From Choanephora cucurbitarum (taxonomy: Eukaryota; Mucoromycota; Mucoromycetes; Mucorales; Choanephoraceae), in NCBI GenBank assembly GCA_025331435.1, contig JAIWNI010000011.1, positions 1-64,000 of the forward strand: a stretch of DNA of 64,000 nucleotides, in the 5' to 3' direction. Positions 22,784 to 33,981 of this stretch are shown in pieces. Each line of letters opens with the position of its first letter. Within the stretch, counting starts at the first letter, position 1. Made by a program: the position numbers and the translations under genes. Under the pieces are notes generated by a model. That model was given only the letters and a program-made list of their open reading frames with translations. It had not been told where the DNA came from and ran no database searches.

Positions 22784-24495
22784 CTAGTTCACTATGTGGG
22801 TTCGCTGCAAGTTATCAGTGAGATTGTCTACAGATTCTTGCTGAAGATAAAGTCTTCGTAAAGAAACGCTTTGTTGTTGCTGTTGTTTACTGATATAGGC
22901 AGATGACTTGAAATAACTGCGCAAATCATGCACATTCTTACCACTAAACACACAAAAAGTTCTTTGCAGTTCTGCTGAGTATTCTTTAGGAGGAGGGCGA
23001 CAGAATTGTTGAAATTCTTCATGTTGAAAGGCTGGCACAAACGACAAACTGAGGTGAGTGAGATGACGACAGTGTAAGACCAAGACAGCAATTGCTTGTA
23101 CAGTCAGTTGTTCGCAGTAAGAGAGATGGATGCGTTCTAATGAGATGCTTGTACGAGCATAACGTGTGAGTGCAAAGATAGCTCGATTTGTAACTCGATG
23201 GCATTTGACTAAACCAATGCGTTTCAATTTCGGAAGACCAGCTAGGGCAGCCACACTGTCATCACCCAGGCGATGACAGCTAGCAAGATCGATATATCGA
23301 ATACGAGGACATTTGGCTGCTAAATGAATGATGCCTTGATCTGTAATATTCTTGCAGCTGCCTAAATGAATATAGTGCAGATAGCGGCCTAAACGAGCAA
23401 GGTAGTCAATTGACTTATCGGTAATGTGTCCACATTTATTTAGGATAAAGTTGCGAATTTTAGGTGCAGCTTGAGTGATGCAGTCTACTGTACGGTCTGT
23501 GATGCTGACCACGTTTGTTAAATCAAGAATGCGTAATTGGTCGTAATAGTTGTGTTGTGTCAAGAGTGCAGATTGAGTAAAACCATGGTCATTTAAGAAT
23601 TGACAGTTGTTTATCTTGAGTTCACGTAACTCCCTACACCTTTTGAAGATGTTCCAAAGAGATAGATTGGAGATATTGCAGTTCACAACATCAATCTCCA
23701 ATAGATTAGGACAATGCACAGCTAATGCCACTACTGAATCATCTGTCAAAAGTTTCCAGTTAGATAAACGGATCTAACAAGAAAAAAGCAAGAATAATCA
23801 GTATCTCCTTTTCTTATTGCTCTCCTCTCCTCTCTTATTCTCTCTCCTTGTCTATGTCAATTCAGTATACTGGCTTTCCTTTATCTTACCCTTCTCAGAT
23901 CTCTACAGTTTGTTGCCAATTGGACTATGCTCATGTCTGTTACACCAAGACACTCTTCATCTTTTACAGGATTGACAGTGAGGTTAAGACCTTGAAGTTT
24001 TCTGCAGGTGTCGGCAATCAACAGGACTGTTTCATCATTGATATGCTTGATGTCTGATATATCGATTGAGAGCAAATGCTTGCCTGTGTCATGCAGTAAG
24101 AATTGTTGTAGGCCATGTTGTGTGATATGTGTACAGCCTGTCAAGGTGATACGATCGAGCTGTTTACAGACTGAAAGAGTAAGAAGCGACTCATCGCTGA
24201 TATATTCAGGCACAGCTGACAAATTGATACGCCGTACCAACGGAGCATAATCCACATAGGTATCTTTAAGAGCCAATGTCTTTGACAACTTGAGCCATGT
24301 CTGTGGTTTCAGAATCAGTGGTTTGTGCCAAAGCAATTGTAAGGCATAATAGCTCCAAGAGCGACATTGTAAGGCACAGTTGAGTAGATCTTGACATTTG
24401 GCATCAGGTGCCTCTAATATATAGTGCAGAATCTGCAACAGAAGTTCGGATGGCAGATCGTTAATACAGGTTTTGCGTATGTTTGCTTTATACAT
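22784..24495 (-). CDS. GRR1: GRR1-type F-box/leucine-rich-repeat protein
   Basis: Substrate receptor of an SCF (Skp1-cullin-F-box) ubiquitin ligase. In yeast Grr1 removes G1 cyclins and nutrient-signalling proteins. Exon 1 is 24495-23890 and exon 2 is 23773-22784, separated by a 116-nt phase-0 intron (GTAAGA to TTAG). The product is about 531 residues. The F-box lies at residues 10-60 (INDLPSELLLQILHYIL, CRSWSYYALQLLWHKP). It is followed by about ten cysteine-containing LRRs of the form xLxxCxxITDxxL. The C-terminal HLSYCEQL, HLTHLSLSFVPAFQ, QQFCRPPP and FCVFSGKNVHDLR segments match the end of fungal Grr1 rather than generic FBXL proteins. The length is shorter than S. cerevisiae Grr1 because the long flanking regions are missing. 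The ATG was chosen because it directly precedes the F-box. The next gene upstream is divergent and 2.1 kb away. Confidence 0.9.
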
Positions 24496-24569
24496 GGTAT
24501 ATATATTCGTATAATAAAAGAAAAAAGAGATTATCTTATAAATGGTATCAGCACGTTGGTAAATATAAT

Positions 24570-24646
24570 CACACACACACACAGACGCAGGCACACACAC
24601 ACGCACACACAGTTATATTTTTAGAAATAAGAGAGAGAGAGAGAGA
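24570..24646. repeat. (AC)n and (GA)n microsatellites upstream of GRR1
   Basis: An interrupted AC run at about 24570-24611 and a pure GA run at 24631-24646, both within 150 bp upstream of the GRR1 start. They are probably in its promoter or 5' leader. Confidence 0.85.
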
Positions 24647-24649
24647 AAA

Positions 24650-26565
24650 TAAAATAAAATAAAAAAACTCCTTTTTGTCACTGTTCTCCCTTTCATTCAT
24701 TCACACACACACTTTCCAATTGTGTCTTGTGATTTCCTTTCAAGTTTCGCTGGTCTTTTTCTCTCTTTAAAAGCAATCAATGAAAACAATCCAAATTTAG
24801 ATAATTTTCTGAATTTCTAACTGACGTAGTCATAGCACTGATCTTTTGATCCAAACTGTTGTGATACACTAAATAGGTCTAGTGGTGAACAGTGTAGAAA
24901 GCTGTTTAGTCTAGGCCAGAAAAGATGAATGAACTCAACCTATATATGCACCTGACTTAACAACAGAACTCAAGCTTGTAAAGACTAAAGGCCAAAGGTT
25001 GAGTCAAACAAAACAATGGGAAGCGATGGAGGGAATTGTTTCAGATTCATTTCCCTACATATATTCCCGTTTAATTTTAACGCATTGTACAAATATGTCC
25101 ACGATTTTGTTGTTTACTACAAATGGTGCAAAGTACGATTGGAGGTTCGATTTGAATGCTAAAAAGTCTTTGTTATGATATAGATACAGCATTTTATCAA
25201 AATAAGAATAGAAAGCTATTGTAAGGCATGGCTAGATAAGCAGGCTGTAGTTACTTCAAATACAAGCGGTTTTTGCTAACAGATAGTGCTTGTTTCATTC
25301 AATAGGAGGAGTGTTAGAAATCCAATTGTTTCAGTGAAGAATTTTTGGTTGATAACAGTATAACAAAAAGATTGCTTGCAATGGAAAAGAAAAATCAAGT
25401 GTAAAAGACTGAACAGCAAATGCCCACTATTTCCATGCCAGTAACATACAAGAAAAAACAGCAACTTGATTAATAAAAAAAATCAGAATGTATACTAAGC
25501 TCTGGAATACCTTGAAGAACTGTAAGGTTGTCAATATTGACACCATTTATCACGTTTAAACATGTACTATACTTATTCACTGCATATGCATCTTATTTAC
25601 CATATTTAGATGCTAGTTTTGTCGAATTTTATTCTGCGGAGTACTAACCTTTTTTCTTTTCATTATTCTTTCTTTTTGAAGTCATTTGCATAGAAAACTG
25701 AGAGTTGGGTTCTGATATGCCTCATATGCATACATTGAATCTCCACTATGTTTTCTTTATTCGGATTAAGCAGGGAAGATTGCAAGCATTTACACTACAC
25801 TGTCTTACCTGGTAATCACAGTCTCCATACAATTTTGTGAGGAATCTGTTCTAACAATCAATGGATTCAAATCAAGGTATATTTGGAACATCCGCATTTG
25901 CTCCAAAAAGTAACAGGAATAGGCATGATAAGAAATCTGTTAACCCAAGGTAAAATCCACTTTCCTTGACAAGTAGTGCAGCATTCACTTGTCTTCATAT
26001 CAAAAAGAGACAATACATTGTACAACCATAATAGTCGAAATAAATGACTAAGAAGCAGTCAATAGATCGACAAGATGTCAGGATAATGTCTTTTTTTTTT
26101 GTTTCACAGACGCATGGTGTCTTAAGGTAAGGTTGTATCTTCTTGATTTCGTTCGCTGCGATTCTTAGCTGTAAATCTTCAGCTATAAAACGAAAAGATG
26201 TGTACGATATATAATAAACAAGGCGAATTAAAATGCAATAGATATAGTAGAAATGAGATATTGAAACGTGGTTATTCTCTCTTTGTTTGCTGCTTTGCTA
26301 TGTTAGCAGAGTTTGTTTTTAAATCCTTGATTTGACTTGAACGTCGTTTGTATATGGCCGTGGTTGTTTGCTGTAAAGTTTGTTGGCAACCTTCTTTATA
26401 ACAAAGCGCAAGAAAAAGGTTGCAAAGGCTTATTACTACAAGCAACTGGAATAATTAACTTGTTATTTACAAGGTGTTGAAACATCCGAAAAAAAAAGAC
26501 GATTTAGTTTCTCATGGTCACCTTTCTCTAGGGTCTCCCTTTTCTCTCCATATATTCTCTCTTTT
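24650..26565. other. Divergent intergenic region between GRR1 and glutamine synthetase
   Basis: About 1.9 kb with no supported gene. Short frames lack family motifs. Two GATAAG words (25235-25240 and 25927-25932) could be nitrogen-regulator GATA sites for the glutamine synthetase, but that number is close to chance in AT-rich DNA. Confidence 0.5.
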
Positions 26566-26616
26566 ATATACATATCTCTCTCTCTTTTTTTTTCACTTGT
26601 TATCTGTATTGTCTCA
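26566..26616 (+). promoter_or_regulatory. CT-rich leader before glutamine synthetase ATG
   Basis: Pyrimidine-rich tract (CTCTCTCTC and a T run) ending a few bases before the ATG at 26617. Such tracts often mark transcription start regions of well-expressed fungal genes. Similar tracts precede the genes at 44513, 54888, 59103 and 61648. Confidence 0.4.
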
Positions 26617-29121
26617 ATGTCTTATCAAGCTAGAATTGATATTGTTAATGGTGTTTTGAATAGGGCACCACGTACTGTAGAATTTCCCAAAAGCGCAATC
26701 TCAGGAAACCAAGCAGTCTTGTCTGAAGTATTTGGCCAAAATGTATTCAGTTTGAAAGAAATGTCCAATCGACTTCCAAAGCCTGTTTTCAAGCGATTTT
26801 GTAACCAATTGAAAGGTGGTGATACATTGGATAAGGCAACGGCTGATGCTATTGCACATGCTGCCAAAGTATGGGCTCTTGAGCGTCATGCTACTCATTT
26901 TACACACTGGTTTCAACCACTAAATGACTCCACAGCTGAAAAACACGATTCCTTTTTGTCTCTAAAAGTGTCATTTGCTAATGGATTTTCTGAAGTAAGT
27001 GTCATATCTATTCTCATTTTCGAGTTTTATATGCAGATGTTAAGCTCGATTTCTTTTCCAATATATAAGGCAACGGCATTAGAAACATTTTCTGGTTCAG
27101 AATTGCTACAGTCAGAGCCAGATGCTTCTTCCTTTCCTTCTGGTGGTATGCGAACTACTTTTGAAGCAAGAGGCTATACCGTTTGGGATACTAAAAGGTA
27201 ACAAAAAATTTAATGTCTTGAGATGTTTTATCTTTTTGACCTAATAAGCAATAATGAATATCAGCCCTATGTTCCTACAAGAAGGGCCGCATAATACGAT
27301 GGTGTTGTATATTCCTTCCGTTTTTATAGCCTATAATGGCCAAGCACTTGACGAAAAATCTGTTCTTCTCAGGTCCTCTTCGCTTATTTCAAAGATATCA
27401 CTCGAATTACTTCATCTAATTGAACCTGTAACTGAAGGTATACCAAGATCAGAACAGAACAAAAAATGCTTTTGCTACAGAAATGACGAAAAACTAAAGT
27501 GTTCAACTGCGATCCTAACTTAGATCAACCACGTGCCAAAGAGATATTCACGACATTAGGAACTGAACAAGAATTTTTTCTTGTCGACCGAAGTTTGTAT
27601 GGGCTTCGACCTGATCTCAAAACATGTGGACGTACTCTTGTAGGCGGTCTTCCTGCTCGTCATCAACAACTCGAAGATCATTATTTTGGAAAAATTCCTT
27701 CTCGTGTTTTGGCCGCCATGAGTGAAGTTGAGTTAGAGCTGGCTAAACTAGGTGTGCCTATCAAGACTCGTCATAATGAAGTAGCACCTTGTCAGTTTGA
27801 GGCAGCACCGATTTTTGAAGAGGCACTGATTGCTGTTGATCATAATCTGTTAACAATGGACGTCTTTCACCGCGTTGCTCACCGATACAAGCTAAAATGT
27901 CTTTTTCATGAAAAGCCCTTCAAGGGTGTCAATGGCTCTGGAAAGCATTGTAACTGGAGTATCTCTACTGATCGTGGTGATAACTTGTTGAATCCTACTA
28001 GCACGCCAGAGACAAATTATCGGTTTTTAATTTTCTTGGTAGCTGTCTTGAAGGCCGTGCTCGATCATGGCGATTTGTTGCGTGCTGGTGTAGCCTCTGC
28101 TTCCAACGACCATCGACTGGGTGCTCAAGAGGCTCCGCCAGGTATCATTTCTGTATTCTTAGGTTCTGAACTGAATGAAGTCTTAAATGCTGTAGAGGAA
28201 GGACGCAGCGTAAACAAAGAGATTGCAGGTATACAAACAACTCAGATCAGAGTAGAAGGCACTACGCTAGACCTACATGTGGCTACTTTACCTAAACTGA
28301 GCCGAGATATGACCGACCGTAATCGTACATCACCCTTTGCCTTCACAGGGAACAAGTTTGAATTCCGTGCAGTAGGCTCTAAACAGTCACCATCTTTCCC
28401 AGTTACTCTGCTGAACTCGGCTGTAGCCTCTGCTTTGATGGAAGTAAAAGATGATTTGAAGAAACAAATGGGCGAAAAATCTGTAGCATCAGAAGAAGAT
28501 CTTGTAACTGTGATCCGTAAATACATCAAACTCACTAAGAATGTACGTTTTGAAGGTGATAATTACTCTCATGAATGGGAAGAAGAGGCAGTCAAGCGTG
28601 GCCTTGCTAATATCAAGAGCAGCCCTGAAGCATTTAAGCGACTTCGAGCTTCCAATAATGCCAATATGCTAACTCGTCTTGGCGTCTTTTCAGAGGAAGA
28701 GTTGGAATCCCGTTATCATATCCTATGTGAGAAATATGCAAAGGAAATAATGATTGAAGCTCTTACTGTCTTGGAGATTCTTGTTCAGCAAGTCCTTCCT
28801 GCAGCATTTAGTTACCGTCATGAATTAGCAGAATCAGTTGCCTTTCTGAAACAAGCAGGTGCTGAAGCAGGTCCTGAAAAGAAATGGCTAGATCAGCTTG
28901 CTTCTCCTGTTGCTTCTCTTCAGACAGTGACTAATCAGTTAGAAGAAAAGATCCATGAAGCTCAACAACTGGAAAACCCTATCAAAGCAGCAGATCATGC
29001 CCATTCTGTATTATTGCCTACTATGGAAGATGCCCGTTCTTTATCTGATCGGCTGGAAAAGCTAGTAGCAGATAAGTATTGGCCATTGCCTAAATACAAT
29101 GAATTGTTCTCAACACTTTAA
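26617..29121 (+). CDS. Glutamine synthetase type III (GSIII)
   Basis: Makes glutamine from glutamate, ammonium and ATP in the cytosol. Exons are 26617-26994, 27070-27197, 27265-27437 and 27524-29121, giving about 758 residues, close to the 700-730 usual for GSIII and about twice the size of GSII. Introns have GTAAGT/ATAAG, GTAACA/ATCAG and GTATAC/CTTAG ends, and all phases agree. GSIII hallmarks seen are [33 protein letters not shown] (created by splicing), [38 protein letters not shown] (about residue 364), [16 protein letters not shown] and [17 protein letters not shown] (about residue 499). The first intron could instead use an acceptor near 27036, but the form given fits the family better. 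Dikarya normally use GSII for this role. The stop lies only 38 bp from the stop of the convergent BRAP2-like gene. Confidence 0.95.
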
Positions 29122-29159
29122 TATAAAAAGCAACCTTCACTTCTTTTCGTATTTTTTTA

Positions 29160-30892
29160 TTATCGCTTCCCTCTTCGCCTGCCTGTTCTGGAGTGAGTTG
29201 TACGAGTGCCTACGCTTGCACCCTCCAATTCAGGATTTCCCTGAACCCTTTCACGCGTTTCCAAAAAGAACATAAGATCACGTACTTGTTCATTGAGATC
29301 ACTGATAGCTCTATCCCTCTCTGCTATATTCTTTACCAACAAGTCGTTGTTTTCTAGTAGCGTATTGGTTGACTAATAAGAAAAGATCAGACAAGAGCAG
29401 ATGGTGTTGGTTTGCTTATTATACCTCTTTTTCTACTGTCCAGATCTTTCGAATTGCATCATATTTTTCTTTCCACATATCTAACTTATGTTCTGATTCT
29501 TTCTTTTCCTGGGCTATTTCATCTATTCGCTTTTTCTTTTTGTCATTCATATCTGCTATCTGCTTGTTTTCTACTTTTGTATTATCATACTCTGTTATTA
29601 GACATCTTGTTTGAGAAGTGAGTTGAGATAATTGAGCAGTCAATGCCTCCATTTGATTTTCAAAATAGATGCGCTGTGAATCTAGCTGCGATGTTAACAT
29701 ATAACTGTATTCTATTGACATAGCTTCAATTTTCTCCTGTTCAAAAATAAAATAAAATGTAAGTGCTGAAATTTTTAAAACAAACATAGATACATGCATA
29801 CACATACTGTATAATTAGCACTTTGTTCGTTTGGACTTGTTGTACGACTTGGCAGTTCAACCAACTTCCCATCTACTGCATTCTGAACCAATCTATGCAC
29901 ATAGTTGTCACCTGCATAATCCCATACACGCTGTGTACTAATCTCGAGAGAATAAAGATGGCTAGTTTGCCGATAATGATCATAGGCATGTGCACCATTG
30001 TATCTACCACAACCAATATGACCGCAAATCAAGCAGACCCAAAGGTTGTCTGATGCCTTACAAACTGTGCATTCGTTCTGGTCGTTTTGTTCGGTATGCG
30101 ATGGTAACATTTGATGAATACGAATCAAATCAACTGAATCCGTCTCTGATGTCTTTGATTGTTGAGGTTTTTGAGAGTACCGGCATACAGGGCAACTACC
30201 ATCTTCCCATTTAGATAGACAACGGGAGTGAAAGGCGTGTTGACACAGAATAGTTAGAAGCCCCGTAATTTTATCGTCCATTGGCTCTAAGCAAACTGGG
30301 CAGATGGACAAAGCATCATCTTCTAGATCAGGATAGGATAATTGACAGAACGAGGCTGACTTTGAGTCGATTTCCAAGGATTCAACATATATTATTTGGC
30401 ATTTTTCAGGCTAGCAAGATGGGGTTGAGCATACATAAAGAGATGTTTTGGTCACTTCATACTTACTTCCATGGAGCTATAAAGGCGACCATTATATTGA
30501 TTATAATATGTATTTGCAGTAGATATATCACGAAATTCCATGAGTATCATATAAGTATCTGGTGTAGTCTCTCTGATATCAGCAATAGAAAAAAAGAACT
30601 GTCAAGCCAAGTCATTTGGATAACATCATTTCTCTTTTCTATACCTCAAGACGCGATAATGATTAACGGAAGAATCAACAGGTGCAACAAAGTCAAGAAA
30701 CTCAGGTATCGATATATAAAGTGGTATTGAAAAAGTGCAAAGGACGATAGGCGTCTTAACTGTTGTTGATATACTGCTTGACTTAGCCACATCTTGACTC
30801 AATTTCAATGTACCGTAGTCATAACCACCTTTCTTTTGACTAAACGAAATTGAGGCAACAAGCGGCTCTTTCTGCTTTGATATCTGTTTCAT
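29160..30892 (-). CDS. BRAP2/ETP1-type RING and ZnF-UBP ubiquitin ligase
   Basis: Cytoplasmic E3 ligase of the BRCA1-associated-protein-2 family (yeast Etp1). Exons on the minus strand are 30892-30645, 30572-30467, 30410-29808, 29736-29425 and 29372-29160, with all junction phases consistent and about 493 residues. The order is an N-terminal BRAP2 RRM-like domain (VLCTFSIPLYISIPEFLDF, TPDTYMILMEFRD), a RING (CPVCLEPMDD, CQHAFHSRCL, CPVCRY), a ZnF-UBP (CTVCKASDNLWVCLICGHI, GCGRYNGAHAYDHY) and a C-terminal coiled coil starting EKIEAMSIEYSYMLTSQLDS and ending in a basic RRRGKR. All zinc ligands are present. The start is the least certain point. The frame is open up to 30994, and the family usually has more residues before the RRM, so an extra upstream exon is possible. 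Confidence 0.92.
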
Positions 30893-30999
30893 GACAGACA
30901 AAAGGTATTTTGAATAAAAAGGAAAAAGAAGAAAAATTATGAAGATTGAAAACCAGCCATAAAAAACAAAGCAAGATTTTAGTGACAGAAGCATAAGTA

Positions 31000-31999
31000 G
31001 CTTAGATGCTTGGTACTTGATGACGAGAATAGCCCTTATGAGTGCACAGAGCTCGAAGTATGTCTTTTTTTATATATCAAAAACTCACTTTTGGATTCTA
31101 AAGACCTACTTGTAATAGTGTCGTTCTTTCATGCAAATTCAACATAGGAATAGTTAGAGTGACTTGCTTTTAACATTTTTAAAAGTCCACTGATTGCATA
31201 AATAACCACCACAGCATGCTGTCTTCTTTTGGTCCTTGACTTATTATTTTCTTCTTGATCTTATTGCTGATCTCCAGTAGGCTGCTCTAAGACGCTTCGC
31301 GGAACCGAGCAACCGTAAGTTGTGCGAACGTAATTTTTCTCTTACTTTTTTTATCGATTATAGTGTAAGCCATCTAAAGATTGGTTTGCCATTTCTTCTC
31401 ATCCTGGTAGCCGAAAAAGAAAAAAAAAAGTAATCTACCAGGAGCCTCTCTCTGAAGAGCTGAATAAGCTTACGTAGAAGCGCTTAGCATAGTTACGTAG
31501 AGGCGGGCTATTGCGAGGAGTTCTCATAGTCCGGAAGTAGCTGAGCATAGAGTAAGCTATGAAAGGGTACCCACACATGCTAGTTAAGCAACAGATCCTT
31601 ACTGCAAACACGTACTATCTGAATTATTTTAAGTCGCAATGAAGAGTAATAGAAATACGCGATGTCTTTCTTTTTGTTGCAACTCTAGGTGATGCATTTC
31701 TGTTATCGCACTTTGTTAATTGTGTACCAGATTTTGATCTACAGGCTATTTTATGATCGTAACAATAGAGCCTTTCCCTCAAAGTGTTTCCTAGCTTCAA
31801 ACGTCAACAGATCAAACAATTTGAACAATAAAATACAAACTCTAAAGCTTTTTCGAGATTTTGTTCTATGTCTTTAGCCTCAAGTGTATTCTGTAAATAG
31901 ATGCGCTGATGAAAGCTGGCCGAATATGTATAATTTTCAGTCATTTTGCATGTCGCTGCGATCACGTTTTTTTCTTAACTTTATTTAGACTGTGATAAA
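31000..31999. other. Intergenic stretch with small direct and inverted repeats
   Basis: No gene found. The inverted pair TCCTGGTAG / CTACCAGGA (about 31403-31442) and the direct repeat TTACGTAGA (A/G) GCG (about 31469-31497) lie in a locally GC-richer patch (31280-31580). A small non-coding RNA or the relic of a mobile element are both possible. Confidence 0.4.
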
Positions 32000-32001
32000 T
32001 A

Positions 32002-32440
32002 GGGGGGCTCAACAACACTACATCTTCTTCTACATGAAATTCTCTACGGAATTTTAACTACACTCAATAAAAGCCCACGTAGAGTTTTTTTACTTGACTC
32101 TGCATGGTCTTTGTACATGATGAAGACTGAGAGTGTCGTTTGTTTTTACTTCAAAAACCGACGAACAACTTTTGTAAAATATCACTCTACAGAGTGTTTA
32201 GTGGACTAGAATCAGCCTTATACGATCGCATAGTTATACTATTGTTAGATTCAATAAGAATCTTGAAGAAATTAAGCCTTCAGAGCCAAAAATGTTTAAC
32301 TTAAAGAATAAATATTAAAATACGATGATCATTAGGGTCACTCAATAACCAAAGCTCTACGTGGGCTTTTATTGAGTGTAGTTAAAATTCCGTAGAGAAT
32401 TTCATGTAGAAAAAGATGTAGTGTTATTGAGCCTCCCCCC
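32002..32440. mobile_element. MITE, about 439 bp, TA target site
   Basis: Terminal inverted repeats of about 85-90 bp. The left arm GGGGGGCTCAACAACACTAC and the right arm, reverse-complemented, GGGGGGAGGCTCAATAACAC share the long continuation ATGAAATTCTCTACGGAATT and AAAAGCCCACGTAGAG. Both ends are flanked by TA (32000-32001 and 32441-32442). There is no coding capacity inside. It is a Tc1/mariner-like MITE directly next to the LINE fragment. Confidence 0.88.
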
Positions 32441-32459
32441 TAATATGACTACAGAAAGC

Positions 32460-33716
32460 CCACGTACTGAAGGGTGTCAGGATTGAATGTATTCTAAAAT
32501 AACTAGCAGTTTGATGCTTAGAGAATCTAAAAACGCTTCTAACTGGGATGCACTGAGGCAAAGTGGTGTTTCCAGTAGGATAACTACTGAAGAAGAAATG
32601 GCATCATGCTATTCAACCCCACTCGAAGCACAGATGACCGACCATTCTGCAGAGCTTGCGCCGCTCACAGATGTAATGCTTGCCTTGATGATGTCCGTCT
32701 TGGCATTCGAAACACGAGAGTATGCGGCCAAAGCTTCCAAAAGAATGGGTCAGTCAGCAGGTGATGTCAAGAATACTTCCAGATCATCAGCATATGCCAA
32801 AAGCTTGAGAGGAGGGGCGCAGAGACAAATCGACAAGGCGGATCTAAAAGAGACGCCAGCAAACGATGAGCAGAAGATGTGGAAGAAACTTCAATGCCTT
32901 CCGGCAAAGAATTGGTCAGTAAGTTGCGCAGGAGTGGTTCGTATCCCAAGTCAAAGAGCAGAAGAGACAGGGGATTGCCTTGCCAAGACATTGGCCCTGA
33001 AGAACAGGAAACCTTCTCCATCCATTGCCTGAGATATGAATCTTAGTGGCGAAGAAAAGTATTGACAAGCAATAGACCAGACCTGAAGGTAGGCCAAATT
33101 GAGTTAGTACCTGTCGTAGACACTCAGGGTGAATTCGATTGTATGCCTTTTTTGCATTCAAGACAACCGCTATCTGATCATCTGTAGGGTCCGAAGTCTG
33201 CAGAGTCGGCATCGAGGTATGGCTAAGCCAGTTGTCATCCAAAACGAGGCAATATCGCAAGTAGCTCGTCCGGTAAGGCTTATTCAATATTGGCAGTACC
33301 AGATTAAGGCAATTGGCTATCGGTTTGGCAAACAGTTTAGCATCGGCATTGATTAGGGAGAGCGAACGCCAATTCTTCAGATTCATTGGATCCCCTTTCT
33401 TGTACAATAGAGCCATACGAGTAAACTGCCAAGAGGAAGAAATAAAGCCAGAGAAAGCGTCCCACAGAATAGCAAATAGCAAGTGTAATACATGGCCATG
33501 GCGAGATACTGAATATTGATAAAGCTCGAAAGACAACCCTTCCAATCCTGGACTTTTACTCAAATACGCATACTTGAACAAGTCAGGCAATTCATCCATG
33601 ATGGGAGGGCATATTATTGACTCCTGATCGTCCTCTATTAAACTAACCTCGGATGAGGTGGAGCTCAACAGAGGGTCGATTACGAGCTGATCAACCGGAT
33701 CCATGTGATAGCGTCT
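32460..33716 (-). pseudogene. LINE-type reverse transcriptase fragment
   Basis: Minus-strand remnant of a non-LTR retrotransposon ORF2. The piece at 33704-32916 contains SPGLEGLSFELYQ (fingers/palm entry), ALLYKKGDPMNLKNWRSLS and VVLNAKKAYNRIHPECLRQV (motif A; the catalytic Asp is Asn here). After a frameshift, 33021-32767 has WQGNPLSLLLFDLGYEPLL (motif B). A further shift gives LLAYADDLEVFL, the YADD catalytic box, at about 32800. A tail fragment with YSRVSNAKTDIIKAS follows near 32700. No endonuclease or RNase H part is attached. At least three lesions make it non-functional. Confidence 0.88.
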
Positions 33717-33981
33717 TTGATAAAATTGCTAATTATTGTTTTTTAGAATCAGATATTGTGCTGCTAAATAAAGCATTTTCTTATGTAGCAAGTTCAAAAG
33801 AGAATGGATATTTATTAAATCAAAGATTTAAATCCAGTACATGAGCTAGTGAAGGGAAACAAACCAATTGATTATTTTAATAATGATAATGATTTTGCTT
33901 CAAAATAAATAATGTACTAAAAATACAGAAAATGATTCTTTATAAAGTGACGGAAAGGGGGGTATCTGTTTGTACAGTCAA

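Noticed and set aside
25235..25932. Two GATAAG words upstream of the glutamine synthetase
   Set aside because: The count is close to chance for 2 kb of AT-rich DNA; not enough to call a nitrogen-regulated promoter.
32487..33032. 181-codon plus-strand open frame
   Set aside because: It is the antisense shadow of the LINE reverse transcriptase fragment, which has clear RT motifs on the minus strand.
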